Positions 7,972-17,177 of a DNA stretch of 47,732 bases are shown in pieces; position 1 is the first letter of the stretch; the number at the start of each line of letters is the position of its first letter. Under the pieces are notes generated by a model, which worked only from the letters and a program-made list of their open reading frames with translations, had not been told where the DNA came from and searched no databases. Made by a program: the position numbers and the translations under genes. Source of the DNA: Membranihabitans maritimus (lineage in GTDB: Bacteria; Bacteroidota; Bacteroidia; Chitinophagales; Saprospiraceae); contig NZ_JAJSLW010000029.1 of the NCBI RefSeq assembly GCF_021729145.1, positions 1 to 47,732 on the forward strand, in the 5' to 3' direction.

Positions 7972-10032
7972 CTAAAATTTATACATGGCTTGTACTTTCA
8001 GTTGTTGGCTGAATGATCCATTAATAGTGTTGTTTCCACTTCCTACCACATCCTGGTTTGTAAGATAAGTCCATCCGGTTCGAAGCTCGAGTCTTAATCC
8101 ATTTTTCCATTTTCTTCCAACTTTTAAGACGGACCGCATTCCTTTGAAATAATAAAATGGTATGGAGAAACTATACAATACATCCGGTTCATATGAATAA
8201 ATTCTACTTTCGTAAGAGTCCGTGCTAAAATAGCAAAAGCGTAAGGAATAAAACCACGGCGATTCGAGGGATTTAAAGTGTATATCCTGAGAGGAAGTAT
8301 AACCATTTTCCAATGTGCCATTTCCCAATAAGAATCGTGTCCACTCAATACGTGTCACAAACCTCCATTTTTGATTTATTATTTTTTCAAAATTGGCACG
8401 CAAATTACTTTGATGGTTTTTGCTTGTTGTATAAGATATGTCATTATTGTTTAATGTATTATCATTTCTAATTTTATGTTTAAAATGAATATAAAATTTA
8501 TAATTCCGCTTTTTCTTATAGTTCCACCGTACCAGCAGATCCTGGTCAATAGCAGGCCCTGTCCGTTGAAATGTGGGCCAATTTGATTTCCAGGTATCCA
8601 GATATAGGGATAATTCGGAAAGTACACTCAAATGATAATTCATTCCCAAATAAATTCCGTGTTCATTGGTTGGAGATGTTCGGGAGGAGAATGCGTTAGA
8701 GTATTGGGGGTAATGGGATTCAGGGAAAGATCGTATGAGGAGTGCCAGATCAAGTTTCCTGCTTATCCCATGCAATATCGACAATGAAAAAGCCGGAATG
8801 CCAAAATTTTGGGTAGCTATTTCTCCAAAAATGTGTAGGGTTTTAATGTTTCCTGAAAAATCAATGGAATGAAGAGTAAACTTCTTCCCAGTGGGCCGCC
8901 AAAAATTATCTATTCGCTTTTCGGGAAGATAAGGACGATTGTAGAATGAAAACATTGAGTTGAAGCCTATGTCCCATTGCTCAGATGACCATAAAATTTT
9001 GGTCCCTGCAATTGTTTCTCTAATGGCATTTTTCTTATTTATTTCATTTTCGGTCCTGTGATAGCCCGATGTCTGTATGGCACTGAAATATGAGCCCCGA
9101 TCCTCGTCTTCTCTGAGCGTTGCATCTCTTTTGAGGGCGTGGCCGAATCCCCATATTTTTATTTTTGGAATTGGGTTGATCTGAAATGCAATTCCTCTGA
9201 AAAAATTGAATTCGCTTGTGCCGGAAAATGGTTGGAGAACTTTACCTGTTCTTTTGATAAGTATCGGATTTGAGGATTTTGTCAATCCGAATCCGTGGTA
9301 TTGTGTCAACCCTTGTCCAAGATTTACCCTGTAATCGCCTATTACAATTGTTTTTAAAAAGCCTTTCATATTATCTCGATAGAGATGAAATTTGTGACTA
9401 TCAAATCCTAATTTATCTTTGGGATTAAGAGGTTCACCTTCGTCTTTTTCTACGGTAAATCCAAGGCTAAATTGCCCTGGTATATATTTTCTAAATCGGA
9501 ACAACAGGCTGTTCGGAGAACCCTTATATTTTGGGGGATTACCACTTATACTTTTATACCCCTCTCTGATAGGCATATATGCAGTAGACCTTGCCAGGGC
9601 AAAACCCTGGGATTGTTTCCATATTTCAGTAAATGGTTGGGCGCTTATATCTTTAACGGTGATGAAATTGCTTAGTAGCAAAATCTTTTCCATGGAAATC
9701 CCAGGGATACTTTGCAATTCGTAAATACTTATAAAGGGTCCGTATTTTTTCCTATATTGGGTGAAAGATTGTATTTCTAATGTTGATAGGAATCCCAATT
9801 CTTCGAGATCTGAAATGGAGCAATGGTTTATATTGAGGGGAGCGGTTATAAGTCCATGAAGATATTCTATGGTTTGTGTCTGTTCTGAAAGAAGATTTAT
9901 TTGGTTTTCTTCTAAAAAATCAAGAAATTGACCACTCTCTTCTAAATTATACACAGGAAGTTGTGATAATGAAAATTTAGAGATGAAAATGAGACCCAAA
10001 ATTATAAGTTTGAACCTGGGTGAAAAATCCAT
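7972..10032 (-). CDS. Helix-hairpin-helix domain outer-membrane protein
   Basis: The 686-residue protein starts with a signal peptide (about residues 1-24, LGLIFISKFSLSQ). Residues about 64-125 form a ComEA-like helix-hairpin-helix region with LNINHCSISDLEELG and a second hairpin containing IPGIS. The rest (about 170-686) is rich in aromatic, alternating-polarity strands typical of an outer-membrane beta-barrel and ends in MYKF, a common barrel ending with a terminal Phe. This domain pairing is a conserved but poorly characterised Bacteroidota family. Helix-hairpin-helix domains bind DNA without sequence specificity, so DNA contact outside the cell is possible but unproven. It is divergent from glutamine synthetase and upstream of the nuclease fusion. 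Confidence 0.72.
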   Translation of the reverse strand: MDFSPRFKLIILGLIFISKFSLSQLPVYNLEESGQFLDFLEENQINLLSEQTQTIEYLHGLITAPLNINHCSISDLEELGFLSTLEIQSFTQYRKKYGPFISIYELQSIPGISMEKILLLSNFITVKDISAQPFTEIWKQSQGFALARSTAYMPIREGYKSISGNPPKYKGSPNSLLFRFRKYIPGQFSLGFTVEKDEGEPLNPKDKLGFDSHKFHLYRDNMKGFLKTIVIGDYRVNLGQGLTQYHGFGLTKSSNPILIKRTGKVLQPFSGTSEFNFFRGIAFQINPIPKIKIWGFGHALKRDATLREDEDRGSYFSAIQTSGYHRTENEINKKNAIRETIAGTKILWSSEQWDIGFNSMFSFYNRPYLPEKRIDNFWRPTGKKFTLHSIDFSGNIKTLHIFGEIATQNFGIPAFSLSILHGISRKLDLALLIRSFPESHYPQYSNAFSSRTSPTNEHGIYLGMNYHLSVLSELSLYLDTWKSNWPTFQRTGPAIDQDLLVRWNYKKKRNYKFYIHFKHKIRNDNTLNNNDISYTTSKNHQSNLRANFEKIINQKWRFVTRIEWTRFLLGNGTLENGYTSSQDIHFKSLESPWFYSLRFCYFSTDSYESRIYSYEPDVLYSFSIPFYYFKGMRSVLKVGRKWKNGLRLELRTGWTYLTNQDVVGSGNNTINGSFSQQLKVQAMYKF

Positions 10033-10162
10033 ATTTCACGGTTCTTGAAATCACAAAAAATACTAATATAAATTGTTGAATAAGAAATATAAGCAATCTT
10101 TTTGTCACTTTGAAATCGACAAACAGGAAAAATATAAACTCTATATAGAATAGCGAACATTT

Positions 10163-10170
10163 TACTTTTG
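10163..10170 (+). promoter_or_regulatory. Possible Bacteroidota -7 element upstream of glutamine synthetase
   Basis: TACTTTTG fits the TAnnTTTG consensus and lies 34 bases before the glutamine synthetase ATG. I see no clear TTTG -33 box at the usual spacing, so the call is weak. Confidence 0.3.
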
Positions 10171-10203
10171 ATACATCAAATTTTTTAACAAAGAAATTAA
10201 CTA

Positions 10204-12402
10204 ATGAGCCTACCAAGATTTAGTTCTATTGAAACTATTATCAACAGAAACAAAGAGGACTTCAATTTCGAAGATAAGGAGTCCAAAAATATTGCATCGT
10301 ATTTTGGGTGTAATGTTTTTAACGACGAAGCAAAGAAGAAATACCTTTCGGAAGGGACTTACAAGAAACTCAAGGATGCAATTAGTGAAGGTGAGAATTT
10401 GTCCAGAGATTTATCCGTGGAAGTTGCATCAGGGATGCAGAAATGGGCTATGGATAAAGGGGCTACTCATTATGCACACTGGTTTCAGCCATTAACGGGA
10501 AGGACTGCTGAAAAGCATGATTCTTTCTTTGAGTTGCAACCAGACGGAAGTGTAATAGAGGAGTTAAGTGGGGATGCATTAGCACAACAAGAACCAGATG
10601 GTTCCAGTTTCCCTGGTGGAGGTCTGAGGTCTACATTTGAAGCGCGTGGCTATACGGCCTGGGATCCATCATCTCCGGCTTTTATATTGGAGGTAGGAGA
10701 AGGAAGAACATTATGTATACCTACTATATTCGTTACTTACGGTGGTGAGGCTTTGGATTATAAATTACCATTGTTGAAATCAGAAGCGTTTTTGGAAAAT
10801 GCGGCCTTGAAAGTTTGTAAGTTATTTGATAACAATTCTGACGTTTCCAGGGTTTCTGTCACACTTGGATGGGAGCAGGAGTATTTTCTGGTTGATGAAG
10901 CCTTGTTCTTGGCCAGACCTGATTTAATGTTGACGGGAAGGACTTTAATTGGTAAAAATTCTCCTAAAGGTCAACAGTTGGATGATCACTATTTCGGTTC
11001 AATTCCTGAGCGTATTTATGCATTTATGAGGGATTTGGAGACAGAATGTCATAAACTGGGTATTCCGGTTCAAACCAGACATAATGAAGTAGGACCAGGG
11101 CAGTACGAATTGGCACCAATGTTTGAAGAAGTAAATGTGGCGGTAGACCACAATCAATTGTTGATGGATTTGATGGATCGTGTAGCTCGACGGCACAAAT
11201 TGCGTGCTTTGTTGCATGAAAAACCGTTTGAAGGGGTAAATGGTTCAGGGAAACACAACAACTGGTCCATGTCTACAAATACAGGGAAAAACTTATTGAA
11301 ACCGGGTACTCAACCGGGTAAAAACCTTGAGTTTTTAACGTTCTTTGTTACGACAATACGTGCAGTACATGAAAATGCCCCATTGTTGAGAGCAAGTGTA
11401 GCGTCAGCTTCGAATGATCACCGACTGGGTGCCAATGAAGCTCCACCGGCCATCATTTCCGTATTTATTGGTGAATTTCTTACAAAAGTTCTCAATGATA
11501 TTTCCGAGGAGAAACTTTCTGACGATGACGGTGTGAAAGATGTGATGGAATTATTAGCTAAAATTCCTGAATTAGAAAAAGACAATACTGATAGAAACAG
11601 AACATCTCCGTTTGCATTTACTGGGAATAAGTTCGAAATTCGAATGGCTGGATCGACAGTGAATTGTTCTTCTCCGATGACGGTCATGAATTCAATTGTC
11701 GGAAAACAACTTTTGGATTTTAATGAAAGAGTATCTTCTAAGATTGATGAAGGTGCAAGTAAAGAGGCTGCAATACTTGGTGTAATCAAGGACTATATCA
11801 TCGAATCCAAACCTGTTTTGTTTGAAGGGGATGGATACAGCGATGAGTGGAAAGAAGAGGCCGAAAAAAGAGGGCTGCCAAATACGCCAAACACTCCAGA
11901 TGCACTAAAAGCATATGTAAGTGACAAATCCAAGGCGCTATTCGAAGAGAGTAAAGTAATGTCAGAGAAAGAGCTTTTTGCTCACTACGAAGTAATGGTA
12001 GAGAATTATATCTTGCATTTGCAGATTGAATCCCGAACGTTGGGAGAGATAGTCATAAATCATGTATTACCTGCTTCTATCAAGTATCAAAATGAATTGG
12101 CTATAAATGTGAAAACATTAAAAGACCTGGGACTTGAGAAGGAGAAATATGAGGCTCAGGTTACATTAATAAATGATATTTCGGATAATATGTCGAAAAT
12201 CAAAGGGTATGTAATAGAAATGACTGATGAGCGTAGAAAAGCCAATGAAATGGAAGAAGCCGAAGATATGGCAAGTGCTTATTGCAATAAGGTGAAACCA
12301 TTAATGGATAAAATCCGTATTCACGTTGACAGACTTGAATATTTGGTTTCTGACGAATACTGGCCGGTAGTTAAATACAGAGAATTGATGTTTATCAAAT
12401 AA
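10204..12402 (+). CDS. glnN: Glutamine synthetase type III
   Basis: The 732-residue product has the length and sequence of type III glutamine synthetase, a large enzyme common in Bacteroidota and cyanobacteria. It makes glutamine from glutamate, ammonia and ATP in the cytoplasm. Visible features are a GSIII N-terminal region with HWFQPLTG (about 93-100) and SSFPGGGLRSTFEARGYTAW; the catalytic core with GWEQEYFLVD, RHNEVGPGQYELAP and NGSGKHNNWS; and an ASNDHRLGANEAPPA segment. The C-terminal about 150 residues form the GSIII-specific helical region. It is a single-gene unit closed by a strong terminator, and a possible -7 element lies upstream. No type I glnA is present in this window. Confidence 0.95.
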   Translation: MSLPRFSSIETIINRNKEDFNFEDKESKNIASYFGCNVFNDEAKKKYLSEGTYKKLKDAISEGENLSRDLSVEVASGMQKWAMDKGATHYAHWFQPLTGRTAEKHDSFFELQPDGSVIEELSGDALAQQEPDGSSFPGGGLRSTFEARGYTAWDPSSPAFILEVGEGRTLCIPTIFVTYGGEALDYKLPLLKSEAFLENAALKVCKLFDNNSDVSRVSVTLGWEQEYFLVDEALFLARPDLMLTGRTLIGKNSPKGQQLDDHYFGSIPERIYAFMRDLETECHKLGIPVQTRHNEVGPGQYELAPMFEEVNVAVDHNQLLMDLMDRVARRHKLRALLHEKPFEGVNGSGKHNNWSMSTNTGKNLLKPGTQPGKNLEFLTFFVTTIRAVHENAPLLRASVASASNDHRLGANEAPPAIISVFIGEFLTKVLNDISEEKLSDDDGVKDVMELLAKIPELEKDNTDRNRTSPFAFTGNKFEIRMAGSTVNCSSPMTVMNSIVGKQLLDFNERVSSKIDEGASKEAAILGVIKDYIIESKPVLFEGDGYSDEWKEEAEKRGLPNTPNTPDALKAYVSDKSKALFEESKVMSEKELFAHYEVMVENYILHLQIESRTLGEIVINHVLPASIKYQNELAINVKTLKDLGLEKEKYEAQVTLINDISDNMSKIKGYVIEMTDERRKANEMEEAEDMASAYCNKVKPLMDKIRIHVDRLEYLVSDEYWPVVKYRELMFIK

Positions 12403-12423
12403 AAAACGGTAAAATAATCATAT

Positions 12424-12452
12424 AAAAGGCGGGATTTTTTCCCGCCTTTTTT
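12424..12452 (+). terminator. Rho-independent terminator after glnN
   Basis: AAAAGGCGGG (12424-12433) pairs perfectly with CCCGCCTTTT (12441-12450) around a 7-base loop, followed by more T residues. It lies 22 bases after the glnN stop codon. Confidence 0.93.
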
Positions 12453-12477
12453 ATTTTCACCCAAAATATAATTGATT

Positions 12478-13230
12478 ATGAGAAACAAGATCGTTGCCGG
12501 AAACTGGAAAATGAATACTTCTGTCGAGGAAGGAATTCAATTGGCAAAAGAAATTGCCCAGGGTGATATCCCCCATGATGTCAAATTGATAATAGCACCA
12601 CCTTTTACACATTTGGCTTCCATAAAAGAAATTATTAAAAACAATGATAAAATTTCGCTTAGTGCGCAGAACTGTCACGAAAAAGTATCCGGGGCCTATA
12701 CGGGTGAGATTTCATCAAAAATGTTGGCTGATTTAGGTATTGAATATGTCATATTAGGTCATTCGGAGCGACGTACCTATTTTCACGAAGACGATACCGA
12801 TATCTTTTATAAAATGAGAGTGGCATTGGATAATGGGTTAAAAGTAATTCTTTGTGTTGGGGAAAAACTTGAGCAAAGGGAAGTAGGGGATCATTTTAAA
12901 GTAGTCCAAAAACAATTGGAGAAAACCTTATGCAAGTTCAATGCCACCGAAGCAGAATCTGTGGTTATTGCTTATGAACCTGTATGGGCTATCGGTACAG
13001 GGAAAACAGCTAGTTCGGAACAGGCTGAAGAAATGCATGGTTTTATTCGGGAAGTGATTGCAAATAATTTTGACAATAAATTTTCAGAAAATATTGAAAT
13101 CCTCTACGGAGGTAGCTGCAAACCGAATAATGCTAAGGAAATATTCTCTCAGCACAATGTTGATGGTGGATTGATTGGTGGAGCATCACTTCAATCAAGT
13201 GATTTCCTGTCAATAGCGGGTTCTTTTTGA
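12478..13230 (+). CDS. tpiA: Triosephosphate isomerase
   Basis: The 250-residue product is a standard TIM-barrel triosephosphate isomerase interconverting dihydroxyacetone phosphate and glyceraldehyde 3-phosphate. The catalytic residues are visible: N9 and K11 in AGNWKMN, H95 in LGHSERR, and E167 in AYEPVWAIGTG, which also begins the flexible loop 6; the phosphate-binding YGGS lies near the end. I chose the ATG at 12478 because homologs begin with MRxKIVAGNWKMN; a TTG at 12472 would add two residues. It lies 25 bases after the glnN terminator, so its promoter must lie in or before that short gap, or it depends on read-through. Confidence 0.96.
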   Translation: MRNKIVAGNWKMNTSVEEGIQLAKEIAQGDIPHDVKLIIAPPFTHLASIKEIIKNNDKISLSAQNCHEKVSGAYTGEISSKMLADLGIEYVILGHSERRTYFHEDDTDIFYKMRVALDNGLKVILCVGEKLEQREVGDHFKVVQKQLEKTLCKFNATEAESVVIAYEPVWAIGTGKTASSEQAEEMHGFIREVIANNFDNKFSENIEILYGGSCKPNNAKEIFSQHNVDGGLIGGASLQSSDFLSIAGSF

Positions 13231-13327
13231 AAAAGGATTGGAAATCTTGAATTTTTATTATAATATTTGCATTTCAGCAATTTATATATTATAATTGAAA
13301 GTCATTTTCTATAAAGTCCCTTGAATA

Positions 13328-14170
13328 ATGGTCAGTATTGTTACGAAAAGATTTATTCAATGTCATGACTACCTAAAAGAACAAGGTGTTATTAGGTCCA
13401 GCCGTCAGTTTGCACTGGATATTAATTATCTTCCTCAAAATCTCAATAAAGTTCTTAAAGGGGACAGGGATATTCCCATGGAAGCCATGCGTTCAGCCAT
13501 TGAAGTTTTTAATATCAACCCTGTCTATTTGTATACAGGGAAAGGTAAAATGGTTATTGAAGAGGACACGGATGAATTTAGACTCCTTACTATCGTTACT
13601 GATAATTCGAATAATGAGAAAATAGTTCACGTTCCTGTACCTGCACAAGCTGGTTATGCTGCAGAGACTATTCAACCTGATTTTGTTTCAGAACTTCCAG
13701 CTTATAGTCTGCCCGGTTATGATTTTCAGTATGGTACTTTTCGTTCTTTTGATGTAAATGGCGACTCAATGGTACCTTATTTATTACCTGGAGATAAAGT
13801 AGTTTGCCGTTTTGTCGAGCCGCGAGAATGGGGTACTGCCATTAAAGATCACCATGTATATGTGATTGTTTCCAGGGGCGCTGTCGTTATTAAGAGAGTG
13901 GTAAATAATTTAGCGCGACACCGGCATTTATTGCTTATTTCCGACAATGATGAATATCAACCTTATCGATTAAATATTAATGATTTACGTGAGATTTGGT
14001 ATGTGAAAACAAAAATTTCAGTATTTGATCATTCTACTTCCGATACTCACAACGAATTAAATGCAAGATTAAACAGTATACAGGTTGCCTTTGAAGAACA
14101 GAAAAAACTTTTGGAAAAATTAGTTAATGAACGGGATAATGAAGGAAATAACGGCAACGGTAGTATTTAA
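13328..14170 (+). CDS. LexA/S24-type helix-turn-helix regulator
   Basis: The 280-residue protein has an N-terminal helix-turn-helix domain (about residues 5-75) containing SSRQFALDINYLPQNLNKVL, then an S24 (LexA/UmuD/CI-like) domain. The candidate self-cleavage site is the A108-G109 bond in PAQAGYA. The nucleophile is S147 in NGDSM and the general base K189 in VIKRV, about 42 residues later as in LexA. A short C-terminal coiled coil (about 243-270) follows. Such proteins repress target genes until RecA or another signal triggers autoproteolysis; similar Bacteroidota proteins are usually annotated as XRE-family S24 peptidases. The gene overlaps the next one, suggesting translational coupling. 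Its targets are unknown. Confidence 0.85.
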   Translation: MVSIVTKRFIQCHDYLKEQGVIRSSRQFALDINYLPQNLNKVLKGDRDIPMEAMRSAIEVFNINPVYLYTGKGKMVIEEDTDEFRLLTIVTDNSNNEKIVHVPVPAQAGYAAETIQPDFVSELPAYSLPGYDFQYGTFRSFDVNGDSMVPYLLPGDKVVCRFVEPREWGTAIKDHHVYVIVSRGAVVIKRVVNNLARHRHLLLISDNDEYQPYRLNINDLREIWYVKTKISVFDHSTSDTHNELNARLNSIQVAFEEQKKLLEKLVNERDNEGNNGNGSI

Positions 14171-14354
14171 TCATTTCGAAGGTGGGTTTTGGGGACTCAT
14201 TGATAAAGATAAAAATAAATATGTCCCCGTCAATATGCCCGAACAATTAAAGGTCGAAGGTAAAACATCAGTTATTGTAATTTCCGAAAGACCTGATGTC
14301 ACTGGTATTCAAATGTGGGGTGCATATGTTGAAATAATTTCATTCAATACTTAA
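14139..14354 (+). CDS. Small conserved-looking protein overlapping the LexA-like gene
   Basis: The frame encodes 71 residues from the ATG at 14139, or 75 from the ATG at 14127. The start overlaps the end of the LexA-like gene by 32-44 bases in another frame, so translation is probably coupled. I prefer 14139 because the sequence then starts MKEITATVVF. The protein is beta-rich, with FEGGFWGLIDKD, KYVPVNMPEQLKVEG and GIQMWGAYVEI. This layout of a short strand, GGFWG turn, P-x-N-x-P-E and a terminal MWG-x-x-VEI resembles a small widespread family of unknown function that I recall only loosely. It has no signal peptide and is probably cytoplasmic. An accessory role to the regulator is only inferred from position. 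Confidence 0.72.
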   Translation: MKEITATVVFNHFEGGFWGLIDKDKNKYVPVNMPEQLKVEGKTSVIVISERPDVTGIQMWGAYVEIISFNT

Positions 14355-14522
14355 AGACAAGGGCACAAGTGATTCCAAAATATTGGTGATTCGCTTAATA
14401 GATTCATATTTTCACCTTCCATCCAGCATTCGGAAGTATTTTTCGGAAATTCTCTATTGCCTCCAAATGAAGCATAACTTTAGCGACTTAGTTAATGATA
14501 TCAACCTCACTCACTTAGATTA

Positions 14523-15416
14523 CTATCTTATATTGAATTCCTTACTATAGGAAATGTACTTTCTGAGTTTCAATAAATCTAACCAACCTAAGCCTGGATT
14601 TTTGGAGTGTAGTCGGTCCAATAGAAAATTTTCAACATTTTTAGAGTTTAACAATCGATCAATAAGGGGTAATTTAGAAGTAATACGGCCGTATTTATGT
14701 AGTGTTGAGTATAGCTCTTTGCCCTGATGGGATAAGTCGATTAGATTTTCAACTGCTTGTAATTGTTGTTCAATAAATTGGTTAGTGGGTTTTAATCCAC
14801 CGTGGACAAGGGGTAGGTCCAGGTATTTTATTTGTATGTTTTTTCTTTTTAGATGTGAACTAAATAAAGTATCCTCATGTCCATATTTACTGATAGTTTC
14901 ATCAAAAAAGACATTTCCCAGGAGGTCGTATGGTACGGCAAAACAACTTGTATTGAAGTGCTTGTATGGATGTTTTGACGCTTTATTAGCTGAACGTGTT
15001 TCCCGTTTCCGGCCATATTTCCAATGGAGTAAAAAAGGAAGCCGGGGTTTGTTTTTGGAGTATTTGTGTACTCCTTTGTAAATGTACTTTTGATTATTTA
15101 AATTAATTTCCAACAATTCAAGAAGGTTTGTACCGGGTTGCAGGTCCGAATCCATGCATATTGTCCATTCTTCCGCGGAGTGTTGAAGGATTTTGTTTCG
15201 CATGACTGACCTGCCTGTATTCTGATATTGTGGTAGGAAGTTGATCTGAGGGATGTCAGCAAGCATATTTTGTAATTGGATAATATAAGGTTTTGAGGAA
15301 CCGTCATCCCATAAGTTAATTACCCATTGTTTGTTATCCGGTGGGTAATTTGTAAAATACCTGAGTAGGTCCTCAGGAAAGTAATTGTAATTGAGAATAT
15401 TGAATGAATATTTCAT
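14523..15416 (-). CDS. Family 2-type (GT-A fold) glycosyltransferase
   Basis: The 297-residue protein has GT-A glycosyltransferase features: an early nucleotide-sugar-binding segment with WDDGSS (36-41), GRSVMRNK (68-75), and the metal-binding DSD motif (89-91) in CMDSDLQPG. The acceptor-side segment KYGHEDTLFSSHL (about residue 190) matches the GxEDxxF pattern of galactosyltransferase-like C-terminal domains. No membrane helix is visible. It probably adds a sugar to a surface polysaccharide, lipid or protein, but donor and acceptor cannot be read from the sequence. It stands alone, convergent with the small gene at 14139-14354 and divergent from the ATPase at 15712. Confidence 0.82.
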   Translation of the reverse strand: MKYSFNILNYNYFPEDLLRYFTNYPPDNKQWVINLWDDGSSKPYIIQLQNMLADIPQINFLPQYQNTGRSVMRNKILQHSAEEWTICMDSDLQPGTNLLELLEINLNNQKYIYKGVHKYSKNKPRLPFLLHWKYGRKRETRSANKASKHPYKHFNTSCFAVPYDLLGNVFFDETISKYGHEDTLFSSHLKRKNIQIKYLDLPLVHGGLKPTNQFIEQQLQAVENLIDLSHQGKELYSTLHKYGRITSKLPLIDRLLNSKNVENFLLDRLHSKNPGLGWLDLLKLRKYISYSKEFNIR

Positions 15417-15711
15417 GAAGAGGATAAACTTGCTGCTGGAAAGCTATTTAATGAAATCTAATTCAAGGTAAGTATTCTTATTTTATTTTTTTCGGATTAG
15501 AAGTTTTATTGAATTTCATTGCATTTTTATCTTGATATTTTTATGTTGGAAATGGAAGGATGTTGAGAGAAGCCTGAGAATTTTTTTTTGATAAAATAAT
15601 GTATTATATAAACAACAAAGGCTTTTATTGGTGGTTTATCATAGAAGCTATTACAGTGCTTAATAACAAGTTCGATTGACTGAAAAGATTACAAAAAAGA
15701 CAAAGAAGAAT

Positions 15712-17166
15712 ATGAACCTAACTGAGATCAAAACCCTGAAGGAGTTAAAAAGAGCAGATTACAGAACGAAATCCATTAAAGAAGAAATAAGAGATAATCT
15801 TATTGCAAAAGTAAAGGCTAAGGAAGAATTGTTTACGGGGATTATAGGTTATGATACCACGGTATTGCCTGATATTAAAAGGGCTTTATTGGCCAAACAT
15901 AATATTTTATTGTTGGGATTAAGAGGACAGGCCAAAACTCGAATTGCACGTTCTATGGTAGATCTTCTGGATGAATATATTCCATATGTTGCTGGTTCAG
16001 AAATAAATGACGACCCTTTCAATCCTATTTCACGTTTTGCTAAAGACCTGATAGAAGAAAAGGGAGATGAAACTCCGATTAGTTGGCTTCACAGGTCTGA
16101 GCGTTTTGTTGAAAAATTGGCTACACCCGATGTAACGGTAGCGGATTTAATCGGGGATATAGATCCCATCAAAGCAGCTACGCTAAAGTTGGCCTATTCC
16201 GATGAAAGGGTGGTTCACTATGGTTTACTTCCACGGGCCAATCGATCAATATTTGTCATCAATGAATTACCCGATCTTCAGGCACGAATACAGGTAGGTT
16301 TATTCAATATACTTCAGGAGGGTGACGTGCAAATCAGGGGGTATAAAATGCGACTTCCACTTGATATACAATTTGTTTTTACAGCGAATCCAGAGGACTA
16401 TACGAATCGGGGAAGTATAGTTACGCCGTTAAAAGATCGGATTGATAGCCAGATTCTGACCCATTATCCACAATCGTTGGAGGAAGCAAAAGCCATTACT
16501 GCCCAGGAAGCAAGACATTTAAATGGAAGGGGAGAGGTGATTGTTCCTGATGCGGTTTTGAATATCATTGAGCGCGTCGGTTTTATTGCCCGGGAAAGTG
16601 ATATGGTCGATGAGAAGAGCGGTGTCTCGGCGCGAATGGCTATTTCGGCTTTTGAGAATATCATGAGTTCCGTCGAATTGAGGATGTTAGCTAATGATGA
16701 AAAAGAATCAATCGTTAGGGTCTCTGATATTTATGCAATGATCCCTGCTATTACAGGAAAGATCGAATTGGTTTATGAGGGAGAACAGGAAGGGCCTTAT
16801 CAGGTTGCATTAGATTTGATCGGGGAAGCTATTAAACAGGAATTTACCCAGTATATTTCCAACCCTTCCAAAACCATTGATGAGGATAGCCAGTTTCAAG
16901 TATTGCGAAAGTGGTTTTCCACGGGAAATATTGTAGAAATGGAGAATGATGACAGTAATGGAGAATATGAAAGAAAATTGAATGATGTTCCCGGTCTTAA
17001 TGAAATAATTTTTGATTATATTGATAATCCTACACATGTGCATTTTTGGAAAGAATTTGTTCTCCATGCTCTGGCAGAATTAAATGTACTTAATAAAGAG
17101 ATGTGGGACGGCCATTTAAATTTTAATGATTTATTGGCCAATATGTTGGACGATTTAGATGATTAA
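15712..17166 (+). CDS. MoxR/Mg-chelatase-type AAA+ ATPase
   Basis: The 484-residue protein carries an AAA+ domain of the magnesium-chelatase/MoxR clade: Walker A GLRGQAKT (69-76), Walker B IFVINE (180-185), sensor 1 FTANPEDYT (223-231) and an arginine-finger segment LKDRID (240-245). The start at 15712 fits MNLTEIKTLKELK; an in-frame TTG at 15676 would add 12 Lys-rich residues. Members remodel partner proteins and often pair with a von Willebrand factor A protein, but none is adjacent here. The next gene, a YciO/Sua5 protein, starts 11 bases after the stop, so the two probably form an operon. The substrate is unknown. Confidence 0.82.
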   Translation: MNLTEIKTLKELKRADYRTKSIKEEIRDNLIAKVKAKEELFTGIIGYDTTVLPDIKRALLAKHNILLLGLRGQAKTRIARSMVDLLDEYIPYVAGSEINDDPFNPISRFAKDLIEEKGDETPISWLHRSERFVEKLATPDVTVADLIGDIDPIKAATLKLAYSDERVVHYGLLPRANRSIFVINELPDLQARIQVGLFNILQEGDVQIRGYKMRLPLDIQFVFTANPEDYTNRGSIVTPLKDRIDSQILTHYPQSLEEAKAITAQEARHLNGRGEVIVPDAVLNIIERVGFIARESDMVDEKSGVSARMAISAFENIMSSVELRMLANDEKESIVRVSDIYAMIPAITGKIELVYEGEQEGPYQVALDLIGEAIKQEFTQYISNPSKTIDEDSQFQVLRKWFSTGNIVEMENDDSNGEYERKLNDVPGLNEIIFDYIDNPTHVHFWKEFVLHALAELNVLNKEMWDGHLNFNDLLANMLDDLDD

Positions 17167-17177
17167 AAATATTTGAT

